NCBI GenBank assembly: GCA_021772555.1
Contig: JAJFLT010000024.1
Location: 1-12,500, forward strand
Source of the DNA: Opitutales bacterium
GTDB taxonomy: Bacteria; Verrucomicrobiota; Verrucomicrobiia; Opitutales; UBA2987
Reading direction: 5' to 3'
Length of the DNA: 12,500 bases
Notes under the pieces: model-generated
Told to the model about the DNA's origin: nothing
The model's database searches: none
Seen by the model: only the letters and a program-made list of their open reading frames with translations
Shown: positions 7,117 to 12,500 of the stretch, piece by piece
How the letters are laid out: each line of letters starts with the position of its first letter
Position numbering within the stretch: position 1 is the first letter of the stretch
Program-made: the position numbers and the translations under genes

Positions 7117-8088
7117 TTGACTTTTGCCGGTATGACCGGGGAAGAAGAATTTACCGTCGAAGTACCCTCCGGTATCGAGCGTGTGCGAGCGGACAAGGTT
7201 TTACACAGCCTTTGCCCGGAGTTTAGCAGGACCAGGCTACAGGCAATTTTCGATTCGGGTCTGGTTTGGCTGGATGATGAGGCCATCGGCAAAAACCACA
7301 AAATTTCGGCCGGTGGAAAAATCACCTTCGCGCCTCCCGCAGTGGCCCCTATGGAGCTAAAACCGGTCAATATACCCCTTGAAGTAATTTATGAAGACGA
7401 TCACATCATCGCAGTAAACAAGGCTACCGGAATGGTCACGCATCCGGGCAATGGGACCGGAGACGACACCTTGGTGCATGCCTTACTTTACCATTGCGGT
7501 GAGAATTTAAGCAGTATCGGCGGCTCCCTCCGGCCCGGCATTGTGCACCGTTTGGACAAGGAGACCAGCGGCGTCATCGTGGCCGCCAAAAGCGACTCCG
7601 CCTATATGGAATTGAGCCGTTTTTTCGCCGAGCGCAAAACGGATAAGGAATACCTGGCCCTGGTATGGGGTATTCCGAAACTGCGAAGCGGAACCATCAG
7701 CGAGCCCATCGGGCGTCATCCGGTCCATCGGGTTAAAATGGCCGTAAATCCCAAAGGCCGGCCGGCGCGTACCGATTGGAAGATAGTGGAGACATATGGC
7801 CGTGACTTTTCGCTGATCAAGTTGAAAATCCACACCGGCCGGACCCACCAAATTCGCGTTCACCTGGCCCATATCGGGCATCCCATAGTCGGCGATCCCG
7901 TTTATGGGAAAAAAGGTTCGCAGATCGATTCGATCCGGGCCGAACGAACAATGCTTCACGCACGCAGGCTTGGGTTTCAGCATCCGGTGGAAAAACGACC
8001 GATCCTTCTGGAAGCCGACCTCCCCGAGGACTTTTTAACTTTGCGGGCTGAGCTTCGCGAAAAATTCGGCGGCCAATCCAAAGCGTAG
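7117..8088 (+). CDS. rluD: RluA/RluD-family 23S rRNA pseudouridine synthase
   Basis: An N-terminal S4-like RNA-binding domain (about residues 20-75, with RVRADKVL and SRTRLQAIFDSG) is followed by the RluA-type catalytic domain. The active-site motif GIVHRLDKETSG at 141-152 contains the catalytic Asp147; downstream are KTDKEYLALVWG and the family motif THQIRVHLAHIGHPIVGDPVYG. This layout and the 323-residue length match RluD, which makes pseudouridines in helix 69 of 23S rRNA; RluC-like specificity cannot be excluded, so the symbol is provisional. The TTG start at 7117 is preferred for its ribosome site, with ATG 7132 as alternative. The last 54 bases overlap the convergent phosphatase gene on the other strand. 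Confidence 0.85.
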   Translation: MTFAGMTGEEEFTVEVPSGIERVRADKVLHSLCPEFSRTRLQAIFDSGLVWLDDEAIGKNHKISAGGKITFAPPAVAPMELKPVNIPLEVIYEDDHIIAVNKATGMVTHPGNGTGDDTLVHALLYHCGENLSSIGGSLRPGIVHRLDKETSGVIVAAKSDSAYMELSRFFAERKTDKEYLALVWGIPKLRSGTISEPIGRHPVHRVKMAVNPKGRPARTDWKIVETYGRDFSLIKLKIHTGRTHQIRVHLAHIGHPIVGDPVYGKKGSQIDSIRAERTMLHARRLGFQHPVEKRPILLEADLPEDFLTLRAELREKFGGQSKA

Positions 8089-8985
8089 ATTGTAGAGAGT
8101 GTGCAAAAAACTGTCTTTTTGGGCTATTTCAGCAAGTTTTAAGAGAGTTAACAAAGCTACCGGAATAATGTCGGCTCTTGAGGCCGGCAATCCGGGAAAA
8201 GTCAGTCTCTCTTGCAGTGACATGGCACAAAGTTCATTGCAAAGAATACGCAATTCATTCACGAGCAAACGGTTGGGGTAATCCTCCAGTTTCAGACCTT
8301 TCTTTTGAGCCAGCAAGTACCGGGCAAAGGAGAAGGCTCCACCCGAGCCGATGAAAGGTGTTTCGCCTCTCGTAAAGCGAAAGCCGGAATCCGAAATTTC
8401 CTTTTGCACGGTTTTCTCAATCCGAACTACGGTATCGGTGCTCAAGGGTTTTTGAGTATCCGCAACATGCAATTCCATCAGGCGTACTGCGCCCAGTCTC
8501 ATACTCGCTGTTTGTTGAGGATGCCCATTAACAACATCGATCAATTCGAGGCTGCCTCCTCCCAAATCGACCATTTGAAAATTTTTAAGGCCTTCCAAAG
8601 CGGGATCCTGAGTTGCTCCGAGAGCGATGTAACGGGCTTCTTCCCCGCCACTGAGTATGCGTAGCGAAAGGTTGGTCTTTTCTTTGACCGCTTGGATGAA
8701 ATCTTGTCCGTTAGCCGCTTCGCGAACGGTGCTGGTGGCCGTTGCCATGACCATGTCGGGTTTGTGCCGATAAGCTTTTTCGGCCAATGCATGGACGGCT
8801 TCGGTTCCAACCGTGATTCCTTTTTGTCCCAATCGAGGAGTATCGCCTCCGATTCTCTGGCTAATCCTGGCATCGAGTGTTGCCTCTTCCAGAATGTTCA
8901 GTTCCGGCCCGGATTGTACGACCAGCAACTTGATCGTATTACTGCCGACATCGATGATAGCCGCGGTGGATTTTTTCAAAGTCAT
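8035..8985 (-). CDS. Short Ppx/GppA-family phosphatase (exopolyphosphatase/pppGpp hydrolase type)
   Basis: The 316-residue product belongs to the actin-like ASKHA ATPase fold: phosphate-1 motif DVGSNT at residues 12-17, ATSTVREAANG at 83-93, SGGEEA at 112-117 and phosphate-2 motif DLGGGS at 140-145, then GSGGAF further on. Members cut terminal phosphate from polyphosphate or convert pppGpp to ppGpp. It lacks the C-terminal HD-like domain of the about 500-residue E. coli enzymes, so it is the short form, whose substrate preference varies. The ATG at 8985 is chosen because the family usually starts a few residues before AAIDIGSN and it lies 16 bases after the rsmI stop; the frame extends to TTG 9039, but that would overlap rsmI. 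It is the last gene of the minus-strand cluster and overlaps the pseudouridine synthase gene tail to tail. Confidence 0.85.
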   Translation of the reverse strand: MTLKKSTAAIIDVGSNTIKLLVVQSGPELNILEEATLDARISQRIGGDTPRLGQKGITVGTEAVHALAEKAYRHKPDMVMATATSTVREAANGQDFIQAVKEKTNLSLRILSGGEEARYIALGATQDPALEGLKNFQMVDLGGGSLELIDVVNGHPQQTASMRLGAVRLMELHVADTQKPLSTDTVVRIEKTVQKEISDSGFRFTRGETPFIGSGGAFSFARYLLAQKKGLKLEDYPNRLLVNELRILCNELCAMSLQERLTFPGLPASRADIIPVALLTLLKLAEIAQKDSFLHTLYNLRFGLAAEFFAKLSPQS

Positions 8986-9001
8986 TATTGAACAGGTTGG
9001 T

Positions 9002-9739
9002 TTAGAGAACGAATCCGGATTTGGCGATGAGGACGACAAATTCCCCCTTCAAACTTTTTGCGAGCACTTCTTCCTGAACCGCTTCGACTGGCCCGGTGTG
9101 AAAGGATTCGTGTATTTTCGTGATTTCCCGAGCCACGCAAATCACGCGCTCGGCTCCAAGAACTTCGATCAAATCCTCCAGGAATTTAGTGATGCGATGG
9201 GTAGATTCAAAGAGAACAATGGTGAACTCGAAGTCCCGGTAGCGCTCGAAAAACCGTCTTCGGGCAGATTTCTTGGGAGGCAAAAATCCGGCGAATAGAA
9301 AACCATCGCTGGGAAGGCCGGAGGCGCACAAAGCGGTCGTTACGGCGGATGGACCGGGAATCGGTACGACCGGCAAATTGCGTCGTCGGCATTCCCGCAC
9401 AACCCTGAAACCGGGATCGCTGATGGCCGGTGTGCCGGCATCGCTGACGATGCCGACCGATTGCCCTTCCGCGATGAGGTCGGCGATGGAGGAGGTTCGG
9501 CTTTCCTCGTTAAAATCGTGCAGGGCGGTGGTGCGAGCAGATATACCCAAATGGGAGAGGAGCCGCCGCGTTTTCCGTGTGTCCTCGCAGGCCAGCAACT
9601 GGCACAGGGAAAGGGTCTCCACGGCTCTTTCCGTGATGTCACCGAGGTTGCCGATGGGAGTGGCCACCAGGTAAAGGCAACCATGACCCGTTTCCTCGGA
9701 TCGGTTATTGGCGTGAGGTCTGGACTTCCTTTTGGGCAC
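9002..9739 (-). CDS. rsmI: 16S rRNA (cytidine-1402-2'-O)-methyltransferase
   Basis: RsmI adds the 2'-O-methyl group to C1402 in the decoding centre of 16S rRNA, using S-adenosylmethionine. The tetrapyrrole-methylase-type SAM domain is complete: YLVATPIGNLGDIT near residues 23-36, ACEDTR at 50-55, SDAGTP at 99-104, PGPSA at 128-132, a GFLPPKK segment at about 151-157, and FESTHRI further on. The GTG at 9739 is chosen because it gives an N-terminus of normal length and lies 14 bases after the stop of the upstream lipoprotein gene. ATG 9787 would overlap that gene by 34 bases, and TTG 9838 would overlap about half of it. No strong Shine-Dalgarno decides between them. The product is 245 residues from the GTG, against about 286 in E. 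coli. Confidence 0.92.
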   Translation of the reverse strand: MPKRKSRPHANNRSEETGHGCLYLVATPIGNLGDITERAVETLSLCQLLACEDTRKTRRLLSHLGISARTTALHDFNEESRTSSIADLIAEGQSVGIVSDAGTPAISDPGFRVVRECRRRNLPVVPIPGPSAVTTALCASGLPSDGFLFAGFLPPKKSARRRFFERYRDFEFTIVLFESTHRITKFLEDLIEVLGAERVICVAREITKIHESFHTGPVEAVQEEVLAKSLKGEFVVLIAKSGFVL

Positions 9740-9753
9740 GGGAGGGATCGGCC

Positions 9754-9909
9754 CTAGCGTCCCATGCCGGGAACCTGGCCCTCCCATTCGGCGGGTTGAG
9801 ACCAGGGCACTGGAGTGGCATTCGGGTCTTTTTCGCAACCGGTAAAAAGCAGTAGGGGACCCACCGCCAGAAGTATTAACGCGACAAGTTTGTTTGTGGA
9901 TTTTTTCAT
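9754..9909 (-). CDS. 51-residue putative lipoprotein of unknown function
   Basis: The ATG at 9909 follows an AGGA 8 bases upstream. The product starts MKKSTNK, has a hydrophobic core (about residues 8-22) and a lipobox LFTGC ending at Cys25, so signal peptidase II should cut there to leave a lipid-anchored 27-residue peptide. The mature part is rich in Pro and Trp, with PVPWSQPAEWEG as its most striking segment, and ends QVPGMGR. Glu at +2 does not match the E. coli inner-membrane retention signal, so outer-membrane placement is possible. The gene sits 10 bases after the coiled-coil gene and 14 bases before rsmI. The frame extends upstream to 10005 inside the coiled-coil gene, but that longer version would bury the signal peptide. 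I do not recognise a function. Confidence 0.7.
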   Translation of the reverse strand: MKKSTNKLVALILLAVGPLLLFTGCEKDPNATPVPWSQPAEWEGQVPGMGR

Positions 9910-9919
9910 TTTCCGTTTC

Positions 9920-10720
9920 CTATTGAACAATAATAAATGAGAATTCGCGGTCTGCAAGCAATTGATGAGCGTAACCGGGTTGAGAGCCAGGGAGGACATG
10001 GCCAATACTGAATTGAGATTCGACCTTGGAGATTTCTATTAGGGCGACGGCGCCGAGTTCATCGATCAACTGCAATTTCATGGCCTCTTGAATACCATGG
10101 TCGCCGCCCAGGCTGATGGCCAGCACCGAATTTTGGGGGCCAATGTCGAGAATCCGGCCCGGCAAGCGTTCTCCCTGGTTTAAGTTGCCGGTGGGTTGAG
10201 CGTAGCCCAATGGGGATCTCGCCGACCGCTTCTGGTAGGCAAATAAGTCCGCTTTTAGTTTGACGATTTCATCCTTCAAAACCGAAATTTGTTCCTCTGT
10301 CTTCCACCTCGTGGAATGCTCAGAAGCATCGGAGTAATTAGTTTTCAACGCCACCAATTGGCGTTTAAATTCCTCTAATTCGCTGTCGCGGTTTCTGGAA
10401 TTGATTTCCATTATCTCCATTCTTTCGGTCAGAAGGGAAATCTCTTTATGGGCCTGCAAATTTTCCTGCAACAAAGAGCCCGTTCTTGCTTTGGACGTAT
10501 CCAGTTCCGATGCAAGGGAACTGATCTTATGGTTGAGGGTGGTGTTGGATTGCAGGATTTTTTCTTTGTCCTCACCTAATTTATGAGTCGTTTTCCGGGA
10601 TGAATCGAGTTCCTGCGATAGATTGCTTTTCGCTATTAAGGTAAACGCAAGAAGGAGGGCAAGAGTTGCAGCGGCAGCCCAGGAGGTAAAATGAATTCGA
10701 TTTTTCCCTATAATCGGCAT
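9920..10720 (-). CDS. Membrane-anchored coiled-coil protein with C-terminal beta domain, function unknown
   Basis: The 266-residue product has a short basic N-terminus, one transmembrane or uncleaved signal segment at about 13-30 (rich in Ala/Leu), and a long charged, heptad-like region from about 34 to 165, expected to be coiled coil facing the periplasm. A proline/glycine linker at about 166-185 leads to a compact C-terminal region, 186-266 (GRILDIGPQNSVLAISLG, then a DHGIQEAMKLQL segment). Its pattern resembles small beta-barrel repeats of the 'what it does now, how it was set' type seen in MreC-like and other envelope proteins, but I cannot assign a named domain. It lies between pgi (34 bases) and a small lipoprotein gene (10 bases), which hints at an envelope partner. 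No Shine-Dalgarno is seen. An envelope scaffold is a guess. Confidence 0.7.
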   Translation of the reverse strand: MPIIGKNRIHFTSWAAAATLALLLAFTLIAKSNLSQELDSSRKTTHKLGEDKEKILQSNTTLNHKISSLASELDTSKARTGSLLQENLQAHKEISLLTERMEIMEINSRNRDSELEEFKRQLVALKTNYSDASEHSTRWKTEEQISVLKDEIVKLKADLFAYQKRSARSPLGYAQPTGNLNQGERLPGRILDIGPQNSVLAISLGGDHGIQEAMKLQLIDELGAVALIEISKVESQFSIGHVLPGSQPGYAHQLLADREFSFIIVQ

Positions 10721-10754
10721 GTTTTAGCGAGTGAGTTTAAATGGGCCTCTTAAT

Positions 10755-12350
10755 TTAGAGGGTTGAGTGAGAAGGATCAAATTTATAACTGCCGGCAAAA
10801 ATACTCCCGTTTTCCTGCTTAACGATTCCACTTATTGGATTGGCGGCTGAATGTTCGAGAAGTTTGAAGATAATTTCGGTATCGGCTTTGCGGTTCAGGG
10901 CGTCGGCCAACTGTTCCGCCGTGTAGTCTTGTTTTGGACGCTCCCGCAGGAAATCCCGAACGCTCTTTTTTAATTGGAGAAACGAAGCGGCCGCTTTCTT
11001 CCCGGCTTCGACTCCGGGTTGATGATAGGCATTTACGCCGACCAGGCTGGCGTAATAGCCGACCGCCCGTTCAAACAACGCGATCAACATTCCGACCGAT
11101 GCCGGGGAAATTTTATCCAGAGTAATAGTAATGGATTCCCTTCCGTTTTCATGCAAAGCCGCCCGCGTTCCGAGGAAAAAACCATTCAAGTAGTCGCCGG
11201 AGGTGTTTCCAGGCTCGATATCAATGGAGTTTCCATCGCGGTCCTTCAGCACTTCCACAAAAGTGACAAAAAAATTCGCTACACCATCGCGCAACTGCTG
11301 CACATAGGCGTGCTGGTCTGTCGAGCCTTTGTTGCCATAAACGGCAATACCCTGGTGGACGACGTTACCCTGCAAATCTTTCTCTTTGCCCAGCGACTCC
11401 ATGACCAACTGCTGGAGGTATTTGGGAAACAAGGCCAGGCGGTCGCGGTAGGGCAGGACGACCATGTCCTTGGCTCCTCGGCCTTCGGTGGCATGATGCC
11501 ACATAAGGGCCAGTAGTGCAGCCGGATTTTCTTGCACCTCTTTTTGGCGGGTCAGTCGGTCCATGACGGCCGCTCCGGTGAGGAATCCGTTGATGTCGAT
11601 GCCCTGCAAGGCGGCCGGGAGCAGACCAACCGGGCCGGTTTCACTGGTGCGTCCACCGACCCAATCCCAGAGCGGAAAGCGTTCGATCCAGCCGTTTTCC
11701 ATGGCCAATCGGTCGAGCAAACTGTCCTCCCCGGTAATGGCCACGGCGTGTCGCCCGAAATCCAGACCGGCCTCTTCGTAGGCGATTTTTGCCTCGATCA
11801 TGCCGTTGCGGGTTTCCGGGGTGCTGCCCGATTTGGAAACCACCATCGTCAATGTTTCACCCAGTAGCCCCTTCAATTCCCCCAAAACACTGTCGATTCC
11901 ATCCGGGTCGGTGTTATCGAGAAAAAAAAGTTTTAGCCTGTCCCGGGCAAGGTCGCCGAGAGCTTGGCTAACAAATTGCGGTCCCAGCGCAGAACCGCCG
12001 ATACCTATCAACAGCAGATTGCGGAAAGGACCTTTTTGACCGGCAATTTTTCCCGCATGAACATCCTCTGTGAAGTGCAGAATTTTTTCTATGGCGGATT
12101 CAATGGCCTCCCGAAATTTGGCGGATGGCGCCAGCGCGGGGTTTCGCAGCCAGTAATGACCTACCATCCGGTTTTCATCGGGATTGGCAATGGCTCCAGA
12201 TTCAAGCGCTTCCATATCGCCAAAAGCCGATTCCATGCGTTTTCCCATTGATTCAAAAAACGAATCGGGAAAATTCATTTTGCTGATATCGAGGGAAAAA
12301 CCAAGATCCCTGGCGTCAAAGTGGTATTTCTTGTATCGGTCCCAGGACAT
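10755..12350 (-). CDS. pgi: Glucose-6-phosphate isomerase
   Basis: Pgi interconverts glucose 6-phosphate and fructose 6-phosphate in glycolysis and gluconeogenesis. The two SIS-type sugar-phosphate sites are clear: IGIGGSALGPQ at 115-125, SKSGSTPETR at 172-181, DWVGGRTSET at 229-238 followed by GLLPAALQGID, and KGSTDQHAYVQQLRDG at 341-356. The MESLGK segment, with Glu318, matches the catalytic-Glu motif MESNGK of the family. The length, 531 residues, is normal. WVGGRTSE plus GLLPAALQGID resembles the cyanobacterial rather than the E. coli type. It seems to be the first gene of the minus-strand cluster. The ATG at 12350 has no Shine-Dalgarno, and a mobile element appears to begin only ten bases upstream. 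A TACAAT at 12360-12355 could act as a -10 for a nearly leaderless transcript. Confidence 0.95.
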   Translation of the reverse strand: MSWDRYKKYHFDARDLGFSLDISKMNFPDSFFESMGKRMESAFGDMEALESGAIANPDENRMVGHYWLRNPALAPSAKFREAIESAIEKILHFTEDVHAGKIAGQKGPFRNLLLIGIGGSALGPQFVSQALGDLARDRLKLFFLDNTDPDGIDSVLGELKGLLGETLTMVVSKSGSTPETRNGMIEAKIAYEEAGLDFGRHAVAITGEDSLLDRLAMENGWIERFPLWDWVGGRTSETGPVGLLPAALQGIDINGFLTGAAVMDRLTRQKEVQENPAALLALMWHHATEGRGAKDMVVLPYRDRLALFPKYLQQLVMESLGKEKDLQGNVVHQGIAVYGNKGSTDQHAYVQQLRDGVANFFVTFVEVLKDRDGNSIDIEPGNTSGDYLNGFFLGTRAALHENGRESITITLDKISPASVGMLIALFERAVGYYASLVGVNAYHQPGVEAGKKAAASFLQLKKSVRDFLRERPKQDYTAEQLADALNRKADTEIIFKLLEHSAANPISGIVKQENGSIFAGSYKFDPSHSTL

Positions 12351-12355
12351 ATTAA

Positions 12356-12384
12356 TTGTAGGCTCTAGACTAGCATGGTATAAT
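12356..12384 (+). promoter_or_regulatory. Likely promoter at the mobile-element edge, reading into the transposase
   Basis: TGGTATAAT at 12376-12384 is a perfect extended -10 element (TG, one base, TATAAT). A weak -35, TTGTAG at 12356-12361, lies 17 bases upstream and would straddle the proposed element boundary. Transcription would begin near 12391, just before the transposase ATG at 12406. The extended -10 may make the weak -35 unimportant. Confidence 0.5.
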
Positions 12385-12500
12385 AAAAACCATTGTTAGT
12401 CGTTAATGAATAAAGGTTTAACAAATTATAAGCGAAAAAAAATTCTGAAGCACTTTTGCGAGGATATTCCAGCGTCCAAAACGGCTCGTTTGACGGGGAT
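12361..12500 (+). mobile_element. Left end of a probable IS1595-family insertion sequence (runs off right edge)
   Basis: The element is inferred from the transposase start at 12406 and from an end-like sequence beginning GGCTCTAGACTAGC at 12361; ends starting GGC or GGG are, to my knowledge, usual in the IS1595 family. The preceding TAATTGTA (12353-12360) would be one copy of the expected 8-base target duplication. The other end lies outside the window, so neither the inverted repeat nor the duplication can be confirmed, and the exact boundary is provisional. Confidence 0.5.
12406..12500 (+). CDS. IS1595/ISXO2-like transposase, N-terminal fragment (runs off right edge)
   Basis: From ATG 12406 the frame is open to the window edge, giving 31 codons; an in-frame TAG lies three codons upstream, so this is the first possible ATG. 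The product is basic and contains KKILKHFCEDIPASKTARLTG, read here as residues 11-31 in two parts: KKILKHFCED and IPASKTARLTG. This matches the N-terminal helix-turn-helix pattern of ISXO2-like transposases, which typically read like 'hFxxDhTATQTAxLTGIN'. The catalytic DDE-like domain is not in the window, so I cannot say whether the gene is intact. Confidence 0.6.
   Translation, partial: MNKGLTNYKRKKILKHFCEDIPASKTARLTG

Noticed and set aside
8986..9039. A longer start (TTG 9039) for the Ppx/GppA gene
   Set aside because: It would overlap rsmI by 38 bases and add 18 residues ahead of the conserved family N-terminus; the ATG at 8985 fits better.
9740..9838. Longer rsmI starts (ATG 9787, TTG 9838)
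   Set aside because: Both overlap the lipoprotein gene, and the added residues do not resemble RsmI; ATG 9787 remains possible.
10746..10761. A small inverted repeat (CCTCT/AGAGG) after the pgi stop
   Set aside because: A five-base stem with an A/T loop and no T-run on the minus strand; the next gene starts 34 bases on, so termination here is unlikely.

Overview
The window suggests a Gram-negative bacterium of the Planctomycetes-Verrucomicrobia-Chlamydiae group, most likely a verrucomicrobial opitute relative. This is inference. The clues are a lipid A kinase (an LPS-type outer membrane), a glucose-6-phosphate isomerase resembling the cyanobacterial type, a secreted beta-propeller of a kind common in Planctomycetes and Verrucomicrobia, and many genes with no visible Shine-Dalgarno sequence. 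No rRNA, tRNA or CRISPR array is visible.

Left part, bases 1-8088. A class-V aminotransferase gene enters from the left edge on the minus strand, its start at 191. A 338-base spacer follows, holding at most one doubtful small ORF. Six plus-strand genes come next: lpxK (lipid A 4'-kinase, TTG start set by a perfect AGGAGG), an adenylate-kinase-like protein with an unassigned C-terminal domain, an M29 aminopeptidase, a secreted beta-propeller of glycosidase-like architecture, an adenosine deaminase family protein, and an RluD-type pseudouridine synthase. The last two abut with no spacer and look translationally coupled. The first four are separated by about 90-125 bases and need not be one operon.

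Right part, bases 8035-12350. A compact minus-strand cluster reads pgi, an anchored coiled-coil protein, a 51-residue lipoprotein, rsmI, and a short Ppx/GppA phosphatase. Gaps are only 34, 10, 14 and 16 bases, so these five probably form one operon. It mixes glycolysis, rRNA methylation and phosphate-ester metabolism with two uncharacterised envelope proteins. The Ppx/GppA gene and the pseudouridine synthase gene converge and overlap by 54 bases.

Right edge. At about 12361, ten bases before the pgi start codon, a mobile element appears to begin. It has a GGC-starting end, an extended -10 promoter, and the first 31 codons of a probable IS1595/ISXO2-like transposase that runs off the window. 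If the boundary is right, the whole pgi operon has been cut off from its native upstream DNA, and the junction may now supply its promoter.

I saw no clear defence, secondary-metabolite or wholly new multi-gene system. The best leads are the insertion junction at pgi, the coiled-coil/lipoprotein pair, and the extra domain on the adenylate-kinase-like protein.
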